Source: Doryteuthis pealeii (Eukaryota > Mollusca > Cephalopoda > Myopsida > Loliginidae). Taken from it: a stretch of 64,000 bases of DNA. The notes below the pieces were generated by a model that worked only from the letters and a program-made list of their open reading frames with translations, was not told the origin of the DNA and did not search any database. Location of the stretch: contig CM042145.1 in the NCBI GenBank assembly GCA_023376005.1, positions 60,502,643-60,566,642 on the forward strand. Direction: 5' to 3'. Shown piece by piece: positions 9,130 through 20,079 of the stretch; position 1 is the first letter of the stretch; the number at the start of each line of letters is the position of its first letter. The position numbers and the translations under genes are program-made.

Positions 9130-10330
9130 TACTAGCAGGTTCCCGAGTTCGAAGAAAAGGTACTCAAGTTCGAGAAAGGTTCCCGTGTTCGATATTGAAC
9201 ACCTGAATAATACTCCTTATTACAACATGTCCCTTGTATACAATAATGGCACCATGTCAATCTGTTTTCTCCATTTGACTGTCTGGTTGCATCTTGCCAA
9301 CTGCCTATGGGGATGTTTAAATCTTCCAAGTTTTTTCTTGGTGTTGTTTTTGCACCTGAGCTTTGGTCTACCGATTTCACAAGACCCCTCTCTCAGTTGA
9401 GAGTACCAGAATCTGCTTTGGGAGTCTCTTTCCAAAGTCTGTTCAAGTATCCAGTCCATCTCAAGTTGTGCTGAACAAGTATGTCGTACATGCCAGGGAT
9501 TCCAGTTCTCTCCAGGATGGTCCTTTTTGAAACATGCTACCCCCATTTGACATTTCATATACTGTGCAAGCGATGCACCATGTAGAGATGTAGTCTGTGG
9601 ATATCCGCTTTGTATACCGTCCAGGCTTCCCCACTGTAAAGAAGGGTTGAGAGAACTATGGTACGGTATACTGTATATTTAGTTCTCAAGGACATGTCTC
9701 TGTTGAACAAGACTTGCCTCTTCAGCCGGCCAAATGATTTGGAAGCATTTGACATTCAGAGATCAAACTCCACGTCGAGTCTGGTGTAGAGAAATTTCTT
9801 ATATAAGGTGTGTGCTAGACGCCCGCTCCTATTTATAGACTCGGCGATAACCATGTGATCATACTCTTGGCCAATCACAGACAGTACTCTGCTGCTGAGA
9901 CAATACTTAAACTGAGCATACTAAGCATACTGGCTATAATTACTTTGAACCTTCGTGGACGAGGGACATAGGATTGAAACACTACGCAAGATAGGACTTA
10001 TTCACTTACCAAAGGATTCCATAACTCAGGATTTACTTACTCTAAGCCCTTTTTAACTGGCCAAGGATGGCATTTAAAAACTTCACAGGTGGCTACTGTG
10101 GACCCAGGTATCTGAAGATATTTACCTGAGCTAGAACCTGACTCTCTATCATTATGTCTTGTCCAGAGCCATGCGATGTTGGAAGGGGCTGATACATATC
10201 CTCGGTCTTGTTTTCCGCTCAAATGCCTTCGAAGAGTCCACGAATCGTGTGATTATTTCCTGGACGTCTTGGTTGATTTGAGCCAGTAAGTCACTGTCGT
10301 CCGCAAACAAAAGTTCCCGCATCAGGACGT
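9130..10330 (-). pseudogene. LINE reverse-transcriptase remnant with FADD motif
   Basis: Minus-strand translation, with stops and frameshifts, gives LMRELLFADDSDLLAQINQD near 10325-10265. This is the RT active-site region, where FADD stands for the usual YADD. Further on come 'FRYLG' near 10100, SKSFGRLKRQVLFNRDMSLR near 9740-9680, then 'TLLYSGEAWTVYKADI', and near the end 'LREGSCEIGRPKLR'. Order and spacing follow the RT palm, thumb and C-terminal tail of a non-LTR retrotransposon. Sequence from about 9780 to 10020 does not fit and may be an insertion. Another copy of the tail lies at 37562-37775. Confidence 0.8.
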
Positions 10331-10374
10331 TTTTTTTTATTGTTACTCATTATCCTGAAAATATTATAAGAAAG

Positions 10375-10605
10375 TAAAGTTGGCGGAGTGGCCTATTGTC
10401 GATATCAGCCAGTCAGCGAGGAGTCTATCCTTTTTTCAATAGCGCTAGACCACGGATATGGAGCGCCATACCTACCGTCAACTTCCCACTTTATCGCACA
10501 GATCAAATTACCCAATTTATGATTCTCATACGCTGGCGAGGATTGGTACTGAACCCGGAACGTTGCGGATCCTCGGCGAGTGCTCTACCGACTGAGACCA
10601 AGGTA
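10375..10605 (-). mobile_element. SINE-B copy
   Basis: Minus strand: 'CTCAGTCGGTAGAGCACTCG', the decayed B-box region 'GGGTTCAGTACCAATCC', then the body 'GTATGAGAATCATAAATTGG', and finally 'GATAGACTCCTCGCTGACTG' and 'GGCTGATATCGACAATAGG'. Confidence 0.75.
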
Positions 10606-10609
10606 AAAA

Positions 10610-11085
10610 TCGGTATTGTCTTTTAGTGTTGGAATTCTATTTTCTTTCAGTGCAGATAGAGAGAGAGATAATTACTCCGTCTTCACAGATGATTGCCAAC
10701 TTTTCATCCTCCAGCAACGTCTAGGTTGACGCTTTCTCTTCGACCCAAGCCTATCTGATGACTTTTCAAACCAACCACAGTCTTGCAAACCTTGGGCGAT
10801 GATGACAGATAAATGAAATAATGGCTTTCAAAAGGAAGTATGTACTGTTCTCATTTCCCATGAGACTTTATATGATTGACGCATTCGGCTTTAGAGAAAA
10901 GAACACGATCTCAAATACCACACCTCCAATTAGATCCCTGAACCTGAGAGTTACTACTACCACTTTACATAAGAGGTGCATCCTACTTTAAATGTCTTAT
11001 CCACTCAGACGTTCTCCATCCTATTTTTCCCGACTAAAGATATTAATAGTTTGATAGATACGTACATACATGCATGCATACATAT
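10610..11085. other. intergenic, no gene seen
   Basis: Mixed sequence with a short GAGA run near 10660. No family recognised. Confidence 0.45.
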
Positions 11086-11087
11086 AT

Positions 11088-11480
11088 ACGAGGGAGAGTC
11101 AAAAATAATCCGCACTTTCACTATCACATATCTTTATTAATGTCATACTATGTTCTGCGCATGCGAGCTTGTAGCTGTCACTGTTGGGGTCACGTGAATG
11201 AAGTTTGAGCCTGATCGTGCTATTTTGCTTGTAAACATGACCGCCCAACTAGCAGTATGCAGCAAGGAAGTGACCTGATTTTTCTGGTCGGTAGGAGTGT
11301 CAACAGCTGAAATTTATCGGGGGCTTTTAGCCCAATACGATGACAATTCACTATCGGGTAGAAGTGTATATGAGTGGATAGAGAAGTTTAAAAGTGGCCG
11401 GACAAGAGTGACACATGAAGAGGCCCATCATCATTGCCCGCCAATGAGAAGATTCAGCAAACTCAAGAGATGTTAATAGC
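11088..11480 (+). pseudogene. mariner element 5' end with transposase N-terminus, broken
   Basis: Begins TACGAGGGAGAGTCAAAAAT, a mariner-type terminal inverted repeat at a TA. A start ATG near 11238 and then frames with stops read 'FFWSVGVSTAEIYRGLLAQY', followed by LSGRSVYEWIEKFKSGRTRV. This is the helix-turn-helix DNA-binding region of mariner transposases. The catalytic D,D34D region is missing. The sequence is cut after 'CATCATTGCCCGCC' and passes into unrelated DNA. Confidence 0.8.
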
Positions 11481-11514
11481 ACTTTCGACATTAAATGCCT
11501 TAATTATTGTGTTC

Positions 11515-11570
11515 AGCGCATAGCTGTCTCTAGGCGGATGCTCTACCGACTCAGCTAAACCGACGTCTCT
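11515..11570 (-). mobile_element. SINE-B head fragment
   Basis: Minus strand reads 'GGTTTAGCTGAGTCGGTAGA' followed by 'GCATCCGCCTAGAGAC'. It is an A-box-containing 5' fragment only, lying between the two mariner remnants. Confidence 0.5.
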
Positions 11571-11859
11571 TCGATAAATATCGATATTTTCAAAGCTTAG
11601 CTTAGTCTGGCACAGGGTCAAATTCACTTCACTAACGAAATGTCACAACAGAAACATTGTTAGCAATCGCTCTACGCCAAGTTCATAATATGAAAACGGT
11701 TTAATATACTCAGATATTTACTAGGCTTAGATTTATATCACCGCACTGTTAAACGTCTGGGGCAGCTAATGTAAAATCAAACTCACAATTAATTGTGAGC
11801 TCGGCTCGTTGTCTAACCATTATGCCAGGCGTCCATGTTTAGTATATTCCTGAGTATAA

Positions 11860-12235
11860 AATGTGATCGAAGTTTGAGCCTGGTCGCGTCATTTAGCTTG
11901 CTGTCCTTAAAATGTAAACAGGGCCGCTTCACTCACAGTATACTTCAAGAAAGTGACCAGAGGCTTTTAGCACGATACGATGACAGTTCACTATCTGGTA
12001 GAAGTGTATATGAGTGGACAGAGGAGTTTAAAACTGACCGGACAAGTGTGACACATGAAGGGGAACAGGACGCCCGTCACTCTCCGCCACTGACTAGATG
12101 ATTCAGAAAGCTCGAGAGATGGTAATGGCAAACAGGCGAGTTATGATTGATGAGGTAGCTTGTTCCCTGCGAATTAGTCATTGGCCTGCCTATCAACTCA
12201 TCTACGATTGGCTCGGCTTCCATAAAACAAGTGTG
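11860..12235 (+). pseudogene. second mariner transposase fragment
   Basis: Reads 'RLLARYDDSSLSGRSVYEWT', then 'EEFKTDRTSVTHEGEQDA'. After a frameshift, 'MVMANRRVMIDEVA' and 'LRISHWPAYQLIYDWLGFHK' type residues follow, matching the end of the mariner DNA-binding domain. It is closely related to the copy at 11088 but extends further 3'. It stops before the catalytic triad. Confidence 0.78.
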
Positions 12236-12239
12236 TATA

Positions 12240-12540
12240 ATTTTGAATCTCCCTCAAACATACATTTTGAATGAAAGCAACCAGTAATATTTTATTAAGG
12301 TTAAATAATTCCCCTGCTTTCAAATATGAGGGATACATTATTCTTAAGAGATGTACCTGCAGGTCCACCTGGAAGGTCTTTTCGTATTCATGACTAAGTA
12401 TTTCCCATCTGCAATAATCTGTCGATAAATAACAAGTAAAACAAGTGAATAACAGGAAATCCGGAACAAAGATATGAATCAACTTAACTCAAGGGAAACA
12501 AACACAAAAACTAAATATAAATTGCTCGGGTGTTTTGTTT
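12240..12540. other. intergenic, no gene seen
   Basis: AT-rich. A 94-residue minus-strand frame crosses it and runs into the mariner remnant; it has no recognisable motif and I treat it as chance. Confidence 0.45.
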
Positions 12541-12544
12541 GTTT

Positions 12545-12735
12545 GTTTTTTTGTTTTCTGTTTTTTTTTTTTTTGTTTTTTTTTTTTCATCTTTTATGAC
12601 CAAAATGCGAGATGATAGAAGGCGGGAAATAATGTTGATTTTGCTGTTAACAAAATACAAAATAGTAATTTCTCTCTCTCTCTCTCTCTCTCATATCTCT
12701 TTCTCTCTCTTTCTCTCTCATATCTCTCTATCTCT

Positions 12736-12783
<48 letters not shown>

Positions 12784-12835
12784 ATACTCTCCTTCCTCGT
12801 TTTTCTCTCTCTTCTTCCTAGTTTCTTTTCCTCTC
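12545..12835. repeat. poly-T, (CT)n and (TA)n compound low-complexity block
   Basis: T-rich run (12545-12590), a CT-rich stretch (12670-12740), a (TA)n tract (12740-12786) and a further pyrimidine-rich stretch. Long open frames here on both strands are low complexity. Confidence 0.9.
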
Positions 12836-12889
12836 TCTCCTTCCTATTTATGCAAAAGTCTTCAGGAACTGCATCACTAGTCGGCCATT

Positions 12890-14690
12890 TCATGGGGGGG
12901 GTATCCTTTCAATTCATTCGTATTCTTTACTTACATCTTCATCATTTTCCTCTTTTTTTTTTATTCATGCTTGATTAAGCCACATAAGCAGAATCCATTT
13001 TTAAGAAAAATATATTGGAACTAATTGCAAATAAATAACGGGAAATAATCAATTACACTGTTTAATATTTACAAAAATTCTATTTACCTTTTCTTATTCT
13101 TTGTCAAAGTCCAGCGGCGGTCTAACAAACAACGGGGAATACGTATATATATAAAGATATCATATATTTTAATTGGTAATGCTTGTGTAGAGCAGAAGGA
13201 TTGTCGAGAGAATCGGCACATAAAAAGAAGCGGTTGGGTTTTTTGAACAACAAGCGATCACTCATCTATGCTTCCCAATTGCATTTTTAGGAAAAATCAA
13301 AACGGATTTCGAAGAAATTCATCCAAAAATTCTCATATTCTGTATAATACTTTGCACTGGGGCACGGTCTCAATGTATGTATGGGAACGATGCTCCGGCT
13401 AAGTACTACAGTCGTTTTGTTGGATGATACAATACTGTAGGGCCCTGACGGAAAGCTGTTTTTGTCTCTGTTCCAACTCGCTGAAATACGATACCCAAAA
13501 GCTGTCAACGGGGTCAAATAAAACAAACAGGAACGCCTTCTGATAATTATACACAAGATATATCCATTACTGTTTTTTTTTTTTTTTTATATACAATGAT
13601 TTATATTCTTGTATAATGTCAGAAGAGCGAGGTGATTTTCTTTTGATAATTGACTGGCGATCTACAGCTAATGGATAACTTACTTGGTTTGTGTACCGAT
13701 TGGCAGGACGTCAGAGAACAGAACGGCGACAAGGGATCAGACGTGTAGCGATTGCGGCGTGTCTGACTCTGGCGGAAGTTCCGTTATTTATCAGATCCAG
13801 ACCTCCCCACTCCCAACATATGCCTCTGATTGGCCAGCCACTCGATAACATTGCCTACGTGTCTAAATGGCCTTGTGCCAGCCTAACTTGTATCTTTCCA
13901 TTTGGGTTTTTCCAACTCCAAAGAGTCAAGGCCAACCATTGTTTTATTTATCTAAGTTTTTGAAATTGTTGACCAACTTTTCAAAAACTGTTAAATCATC
14001 ATTTTATTTTGGCAAAATTTGAAATTCCGATGATATGTCAAATTTCATGATTTAAGGAATTTCTTTGTCTACGTGAAAATTCTTTGCTTAGATAAATTCA
14101 TATTTTTAATATAAACTATTATTATTATTTTCTTATTTTTACTTTTAATTTTAACAAACCACCATAATTAATAATTAGGGTAGTTTTAATTAATTAGTAA
14201 ATAATTACTAGATCGCCAATCAACCATAACACTTTTAATAGTGTTACATCTGTCTAATCGATGAATGGTCGAAGGTGTACGTGCAAAAAAACAACTCAAA
14301 ACAGCACATTTGTTTGCTTTTTTTCTTTTTCAATGTATTTAAGTCCATTCACAAAGGAAAGTTGGAGCATATACTTTAAGCATACTGTGTCCCTAAATAA
14401 AACTATTTATTGCTATAATGATACTATAAAGACATGGTTAAGCGCTGTAGTGTATAAAAATAGGGTTGCATCACTGTAGTATTTTTTCCCGAAAAAAGGC
14501 GACCTCGTAATCATTAAGAACTATGGAAGTATAATTCCCTGTCCTAGCTGCGAAGGTTTATATTACATTGCTTCTCAATTTTTCAAATATTTTCTACGCA
14601 AACAAGAAAAGTTTTAAATAGTAGTCTACAATTTTAATCAAACGTACATTAACGAATTATAACCGCTTAAATACTCGCTCTAGGATAAGT
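12890..14690. other. intergenic, no gene seen
   Basis: A long stretch without recognisable repeats except poly-T near 12950 and 13570. Frames at 13287-13556 (minus, 89 residues) and 13691-13963 (plus, 90 residues) are not low complexity but show no domain I know. The part at 13690-13900 has higher G+C than its surroundings. Confidence 0.4.
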
Positions 14691-14694
14691 AAGT

Positions 14695-14892
14695 AAAGTC
14701 GATGGGGTGGCCTAAAGTCGATATTAGCCAGCACTAAACCATAGATTGTTTCTGCATCTAATGTGGAGTGCAACATCTACCACCAGCTCTTTAATTTATC
14801 GCAGATATCCCTATGCTACTCATACGCTAAGTTGGCGGGGGTCGGTATCGAACCAGGAACCTTATGGTTCCTACCGACTAAGACGAGGTGAA
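14695..14892 (-). mobile_element. SINE-B copy, diverged
   Basis: Minus strand: 'CTTAGTCGGTAGGAACC', then 'GGTTCGATACCGACCCCCGC', 'AACTTAGCGTATGAGTAGCA' and the 3' 'GCTAATATCGACTTTAGGCC'. The A-box area is damaged by deletion; the B box is intact. Confidence 0.68.
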
Positions 14893-15117
14893 ATATTTGT
14901 CAGATTTTCTTTTAGCTTGGCTTTTAATTAGGATGAGTCTCCCACCTTGAAAATCAGCATTCAGAGCTTTTATTCTAATCCGAACACAAAAACCGATCAT
15001 TATTGGCGGCGGTGGGAGTACTTCGTTTTGTCATGCGTAATAGAAGAAAAAATCGCTGTGATATAATCCGATCTAATTTAAATAACTTTACAACTGCATT
15101 CTCATATATTTATTTAT

Positions 15118-15394
15118 GAAGGCGTGTGGTATAATGTTTAGAGTAGTTGAAAATGGATTCGTCGACCCGAGTTCAAATCCTAGGCGAAACTTTTTGTATT
15201 TCACATAGCGCTAATACACTTAGGAAAGGTATGCATCCAACTACTCTCCCCCTAGCTATGGGTAAATAGTAAAGCGAACTGGACTCTTTAACCTTGGCAA
15301 GGTAACCAGACCAGAACAAGGAAAATTCAGAATTTCTCAAACCTGTTAAATTCCGCTTAGGAAATTGACCTTGTATCACATCCAACTTGTGCGA

Positions 15395-15395
<1 letters not shown>
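15118..15395 (+). mobile_element. SINE-A copy, near full length
   Basis: A-box-like GTGGTATAATGTTTAGAG, B-box GAGTTCAAATCCTAGG, body, then the tail 'CAAACCTGTTAAATTCCGCT' and 'TTGTATCACATCCAACTTGT', ending in a (TA)n tract. The opposing 70-residue frame is a shadow. Confidence 0.82.
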
Positions 15396-15426
<31 letters not shown>

Positions 15427-15500
15427 ATGAATGTGAAAAGTTTTAGCACATAAAGATGCTAAAATTGCAGCGATTTAAAAATCAGATGAAATATTCATCT

Positions 15501-15532
<32 letters not shown>
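15396..15532. repeat. two (TA)n tracts with an 82-bp spacer
   Basis: TA runs at 15396-15422 and 15505-15532. The spacer carries no recognised motif. Confidence 0.92.
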
Positions 15533-15534
<2 letters not shown>

Positions 15535-16095
15535 GAGGGAATATCCGTTTAAAAGAAAATATCTGGGAATGTAAATTATATTTCCTTATGAGATGACACA
15601 TGATTATCATTTCTGGACTTTTCTTTTTTTAACTAGGCTCTTTATTTTTTCTTTCTGTATTGGAGATTACAGATCATTTTCAGACCGAAAAAATCTAGTG
15701 AAAGATTTTCTTTTATCATTTTCAACGCACATATAAAAGGTGACATTTCTTATATCCCCTGCTTAACAATTTCCCCTGCTTAACAATTTCCCCATATAAA
15801 AAAAGAAATACCCTAATATTTGCTAATGCATCATTGAGAGATAATGTAAGTTATTTCTTGCGTCACTCTTCTTTTTTTCTTTTTTCTTCCCAAATCGTCA
15901 CGATGTATGTTATCATCCCGATGCTTGACAAGATAAACATAATCAGTGGTGACTTGAGTAAAGGAAACCAGATAAACGGGGGGGGGTATAAAGAAGTACT
16001 TCCGGTTCGACAGCTCATTGGATCAGAATTGAAATCATTTCTTTCACTGATTGCATATCGAATGTTTGAATATTATTCAGATTAGGAAGCACTTT
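15535..16095. other. intergenic, no gene seen
   Basis: AT-rich; a short direct repeat 'TCCCCTGCTTAACAATT' occurs twice near 15755-15790. An 83-residue frame at 15834-16085 is unassigned and probably chance. Confidence 0.4.
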
Positions 16096-16099
16096 TCTA

Positions 16100-16855
16100 T
16101 CGGTCGATTGGTTGGTTGGGTTTTACAGCATGTCAACCCTTGTTGGGTTATTTTATGCTGAATACATTGTATTAATCTTTCTTGCTGAGTATTCAATTTT
16201 TTTTAAAACTCATTTTTAATAGTTATTTTGATGTATTTACCCCATAGTTTGGCTGGTTGGTTGGTTGGTTGGTTGGGTTTTACGGCATGTCAACCATTGT
16301 AGGTTTATTTTGTGCTGAAGATTATTTGGTTTATTCATTTTTGTTGAATATTCAATCTTTTTTCGAACTCATCTTTTAAAACATTTTAATCCTCATTTTC
16401 ATCTCTTTAACCCATAGATAGGTTGATTAGTTGATTTTACAGCATGTCAACCCTTGTTGGGTTATTTTATGCTGAAGATATTGGGGGTATTTTTCTTTCA
16501 AACTCAATTTTTTAAACACACTTTCTAAAATACATTTTGATCTGGAATCTAACAGGTACTACCTCTCTGAGTTAAGTGGACATGGGAGTAATGGTGATAA
16601 AGGGGTACTCCATATTCCGCAGAGCTCCAGAATTAGAACCTCAACATCAGATAGTTTGTCATATCCAGGACACTAAGACCCTCCACCACCGACTTATAGC
16701 ACATATATGATTAAAAGGGTTGGGGGTTGTCATAAGGGTAATACGGTTGGGACAAGGATATTGGTACTAATGCTTGACATGACCAGTCGATTGATTGGAG
16801 GGGGCCTCTCTGACCGACCGCATAGCGTAAGTGGCGTGTTGCATTCTTTTTTCTG
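16100..16855 (+). mobile_element. R3 dispersed repeat with triplicated head
   Basis: R3 is my label for an unclassified repeat beginning GGTTGGTTGG-TTTTACGGCATGTCAACC. It runs through 'GGGTTATTTTATGCTGAAGA', then 'ACCCATAGATGGGACCCTAA', and a 3' half containing 'GGACACTAAGGCCCTC' and 'GACCGACCG..AGCCTAAGTA'. Here the head occurs three times in tandem (about 16100, 16250 and 16427) before a single 3' half. Protein coding is not evident. The copies at 24405-25004, 28258-28815 and 44230-44830 are similar. Confidence 0.75.
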
Positions 16856-16859
16856 CCAC

Positions 16860-17190
16860 TAACACTGGTTCTTTTTTCTTTATTCCCCCTTTCTTTATTC
16901 TCTTTCTTTCTTTATTTTTTCTCTTCATTTCTTTCTTTATTTTTTCTTTATTTCTTTCTTATTTTTTCTCTTTCTTTCTTTATTTTTTCTCTTCTTTCTT
17001 TCTCTTTATTTCTCTTTCATTTCTTTCTTTATTTTTTCTCTTCATTTCTTTCTTTATTTTTTCTCTTCATTTTCTTTCTTTTTTTCTCTTCATTTCTTTC
17101 TTATTTTTCTCTTCATTTCTTTTTATTTCTTTCTTTCTTTCTTTATTTTTTCTTTCATTTCTTTCTTTATTTTTCTATTTCTACCCTAAC
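16860..17190. repeat. TTTC/ATTT-rich minisatellite
   Basis: Imperfect repeats of CTTTCTTTATTTTTTCTCTTCATTT type, giving a spurious 130-residue F/S/L frame. Confidence 0.92.
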
Positions 17191-17397
17191 ACTATATTTT
17201 CTCTTCGTTTCTATCGTTCTTAAACAATATCTACTTTGTTAACAAATACCATCAACTAAAATGTAATCCTAGTTTTCTATTTCATTCAGTGTCTTCCACC
17301 AAACATTGCTTTTTCAAACTGACCCTCCCCTGAAAAATCCAGCCCGATTTCAAATAAAACAACGTTCTTAAAGTTTACATACAAATTCCGGCGTACA

Positions 17398-17545
17398 AGA
17401 ATCTCTCCGGAGTGGTAGTACCTGTTAGGGTCTTATTTATGGGTTAAATAGAAAAATAAATTCACTCTCCATTAAGAATGAATTTATTTCAAAACTTAGA
17501 CAGCTTTAAATGATCCACTGAGGTTGATATGTCGTAAAAAATAAA
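17398..17545 (-). mobile_element. R3 fragment
   Basis: Contains the R3 junction 'CCGGAGTGGTAGTACCTGTT' and 'AGGGTCTTATTTATGGGTTA', with the head end decayed. Confidence 0.6.
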
Positions 17546-17633
17546 AACCCAAACGAGAATCTCGCAATTTTGCACTTATATCGCTTATGTCGGAGGAATA
17601 CGGGTATTAACATATAGGAACGGAGACAGCACA

Positions 17634-17830
17634 TCTATGTATTAATACTCGCGTTCCTTAATTGTACGACCGTTATCATCTTGCAGATCTCTCTCTCTCT
17701 CTCTCTCTCTCTGGTTAAAAATGAGAACGTCCAAATCATCAAGATGAAATGCAAAAATGTAAATCATTATCTGGTTTTGCTTATCCGCCGGAAGAAAAAG
17801 GACATGCCACACACACACAAAAAAAAAAAG
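17634..17830 (+). mobile_element. Helitron-2 5' fragment
   Basis: Starts TCTATGTATTAATACTCGCG after A, followed by 'ACGACCGTTATCATCTTGCA', a (CT)n run and 'AAGATGAAATGCAAAAATGT'. The 3' half is missing: it runs into A-rich sequence and a SINE-A tail. Confidence 0.78.
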
Positions 17831-17844
17831 TCCAGGAGAAAGAA

Positions 17845-17925
17845 AACCCTTAATTCAAACCTGGTAAGCTCCGCTTAAAAAATTGACCTTGTGTCGCATC
17901 CTGCTCGTGCGGAAGGAGTTAGTAA

Positions 17926-17930
<5 letters not shown>
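17845..17930 (+). mobile_element. SINE-A tail fragment
   Basis: Only the 3' part: 'TTAATTCAAACCTGGTAAGC', then 'ATTGACCTTGTGTCGCATCC' and 'GCTCGTGCGGA', followed directly by a (TA)n tract. Confidence 0.68.
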
Positions 17931-17981
<51 letters not shown>

Positions 17982-17990
17982 TAAAATATT
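17931..17990. repeat. (TA)n microsatellite
   Basis: TA run after the SINE-A tail. Confidence 0.95.
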
Positions 17991-18334
17991 CGTTCGGTTC
18001 ATCAAGTAAAAGTGAATGGCACATTTCTTTTTTTACATTAAATTGATTGGACGTTGTATTTATCATTTATTTTTCTTGCTAACTTCCCTATTTGACAGCT
18101 TCAATTATTCACAGCAAAAGAAAAAAAAATCATCTTTTACATTTTCGTCACGGTTTTATCTTTCTTAATATAAATAATGCATAATATGCCAAATATTCTC
18201 CTTAATCTTTAATGTTCGAATAAATAAATTCAAATACGCCAGTTTTGACAGTAAAAAAACAGGAAGATGCAAAGTGAAGAGACAGCTGCTAATATCCTAT
18301 CAAAAACGTGTTCTTTGAATATTTATTGCCATTA

Positions 18335-18510
18335 CTCCAATTCCCACTCTGACCCTGGGGGCTAGTATCTGTTAGGGTCCCATCGATGAGTGAAATAGAA
18401 AAAAAATCGATACCCATCAAGATTGAACAAACAAAATGTCTTTGGCATAAAATGCCCCAACAACAGTTGACATGCCATTAAAGTCTAACTAGCCAGTCAG
18501 GTCCGTGGTA
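18335..18510 (-). mobile_element. R3 head fragment
   Basis: Minus strand gives 'TAATGGCATGTCAACTGTTG', 'GGGGCATTTTATGCCAAAGA' and 'GGGACCCTAACAGATAC', the head and the start of the 3' half. Confidence 0.7.
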
Positions 18511-18639
18511 TTTTAGTTGAAGTACCTATTGCGGCCCCAACAGTGTGTAATTAAATCTGTTTGGGATTTATTCATATTCGATAAGATTATGTGCAAAAAA
18601 ACTCAAGAAACAACTACACAAGAAATATTATTTATCAAA

Positions 18640-18712
18640 GTACAATAACCGCGGCTCTCTTGGCATAAAATAATCCTAGACGGGTTAACGTGACGTTGAA
18701 ATCAATCAATTA
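18640..18712 (-). repeat. R3-like head motif, isolated
   Basis: A 60-base block with 'GGCATAAAATAATCCTAGAC' and 'GTTGAAATCAATCAATTATA'. It shares the GGTT-ATTTTATGCC head of R3 but nothing else. Confidence 0.5.
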
Positions 18713-18734
18713 TAGAAAAGTGCCGTAAAGGCAG

Positions 18735-18995
18735 ACTTGACGTAGGCTGAAATGGCGTACCGCCTTGGAATAGCAGGTTTCCGAGTTCGATACCGGTCCC
18801 GCTAATTCAGCGCATGAGTAGCATTAGCTTGGGTAATCTGATTTGTGCAGTAAAGCATCTGAGATCTGACGGTAGGTGCGGTGTTCTACCTCAGCAAAAA
18901 AAAATATCACTGGTCTAGCGCTTGCAAAAAGGGGATAGACTCTTTCGATGTTCGAATATTACCGACAATAGGCCACCCTACCGTTTTTACTTTTT
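18735..18995 (+). mobile_element. SINE-B copy
   Basis: The head is decayed ('AGGCTGAAATGGCGTACC'). B box GAGTTCGATACCGG at about 18783-18796 is clear, then 'CTAATTCAGCGCATGAGTAG', 'GATCTGACGGTAGGTGCGG' and 'GGGGATAGACTCTTTCGATG', ending 'CCGACAATAGGCCACCC'. Confidence 0.75.
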
Positions 18996-19044
18996 ACTTC
19001 CTATCTGTATCCATATTTTGAACATCAACAAAAGCCTTGTCAAC

Positions 19045-19515
19045 AGTTTTCTCTGTTGATGGTTTAAATAAAAACCGAAATGCTATAACGTCGGCTTGAA
19101 AAATGTCAACTTTCGACTTAATTTTTACTATATTTATATATTGTTATTACTGTAGATTTTATCTAATAGTTTTTTTTTTTTTTTTTAGACTGCAATCCCA
19201 TTGATGGTTTAAATAATAACTGAAACGCTATAGTATCGGCTTGAAAAAAGTGTCAACTTTTGACTTAATGTTTTTTTCCACCATGTTTGTATATATTTTA
19301 CTTACAATAGATTTCATCGAATAGATTGATGAGATTGACTATTTCTTTTGCAACCCCGTTGATGGTTTAAATAAAAACCGAAACGCTATAGCGTCAGCTT
19401 GAAAAAATGTCAACATTCGACTTAATGTTTTTCCCCCATTTTTATATATTTTTTACTTACTGCAGATATGTCTAATAAATTGTTGAGACTGTCTCTTTCT
19501 TTTGCAACCCGGCAG
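19045..19515. repeat. ~150-bp tandem repeat, three copies
   Basis: The block 'TTGATGGTTTAAATA' then 'ACCGAAACGCTATAGCGTC', 'GCTTGAAAAAATGTCAAC' recurs at about 19054, 19201 and 19358, that is a period of about 147-157 bases. Copies differ by scattered substitutions and T-run length. No coding sequence. Not obviously related to the other repeats in this window. Confidence 0.85.
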
Positions 19516-19519
19516 TATA

Positions 19520-19820
19520 TACAATGCGGTTAATTCATTTGAAGCCGTAATAGACATGTTGGAATGAGGTCCGTCTGTTCTTGCTTCGATAATTCTAGCT
19601 TCTCGTTCAGATTAAGATGCTGGCTTTTACGGCTCTTATAATGAGCTGGCATTGCATTCAATCGAAAATGTAACAATGTGAAAAGATCTGATAATGAAGG
19701 TTATATATGGCCGTAACACTTAACACAGGCTCACTAAATCAGACAGCTTTCTTGCAGATGGCTATTATAATACTTCATTGAAAAACTGTACGGCGTATAG
19801 ATAAGGTGTATATTATATAT
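19520..19820. other. intergenic, no gene seen
   Basis: Ordinary AT-rich sequence without recognised features. Confidence 0.45.
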
Positions 19821-19848
19821 TATAATATATATATATATATATATATAT
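19821..19848. repeat. (TA)n microsatellite
   Basis: Preceded by an imperfect TATATTATAATATA stretch. Confidence 0.92.
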
Positions 19849-20017
19849 GGAATTAGAAAGTAATGGAACAATCATGAAGAACATACTAAAATCTGAAACA
19901 CGTGTAGCGAAAATAAAATAATTTTTATTTTTTTTGTAAAAACAAAATTCAACCATTTTTGTGGACCTTCTTTCTCATGAAATATTTAATTTTCTCTCGT
20001 TGAACCTATAAAAACAC

Positions 20018-20019
20018 AT

Positions 20020-20076
<57 letters not shown>
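20018..20076. repeat. (CA)n(TA)n compound microsatellite
   Basis: CA then TA run, abutting the 5' end of a SINE-A copy. Confidence 0.95.

Positions 20077-20079
<3 letters not shown>

Noticed and set aside
9119..9558. 93-residue plus-strand frame overlapping a LINE
   Set aside because: The minus strand carries the recognisable reverse-transcriptase tail; the plus frame is a shadow.
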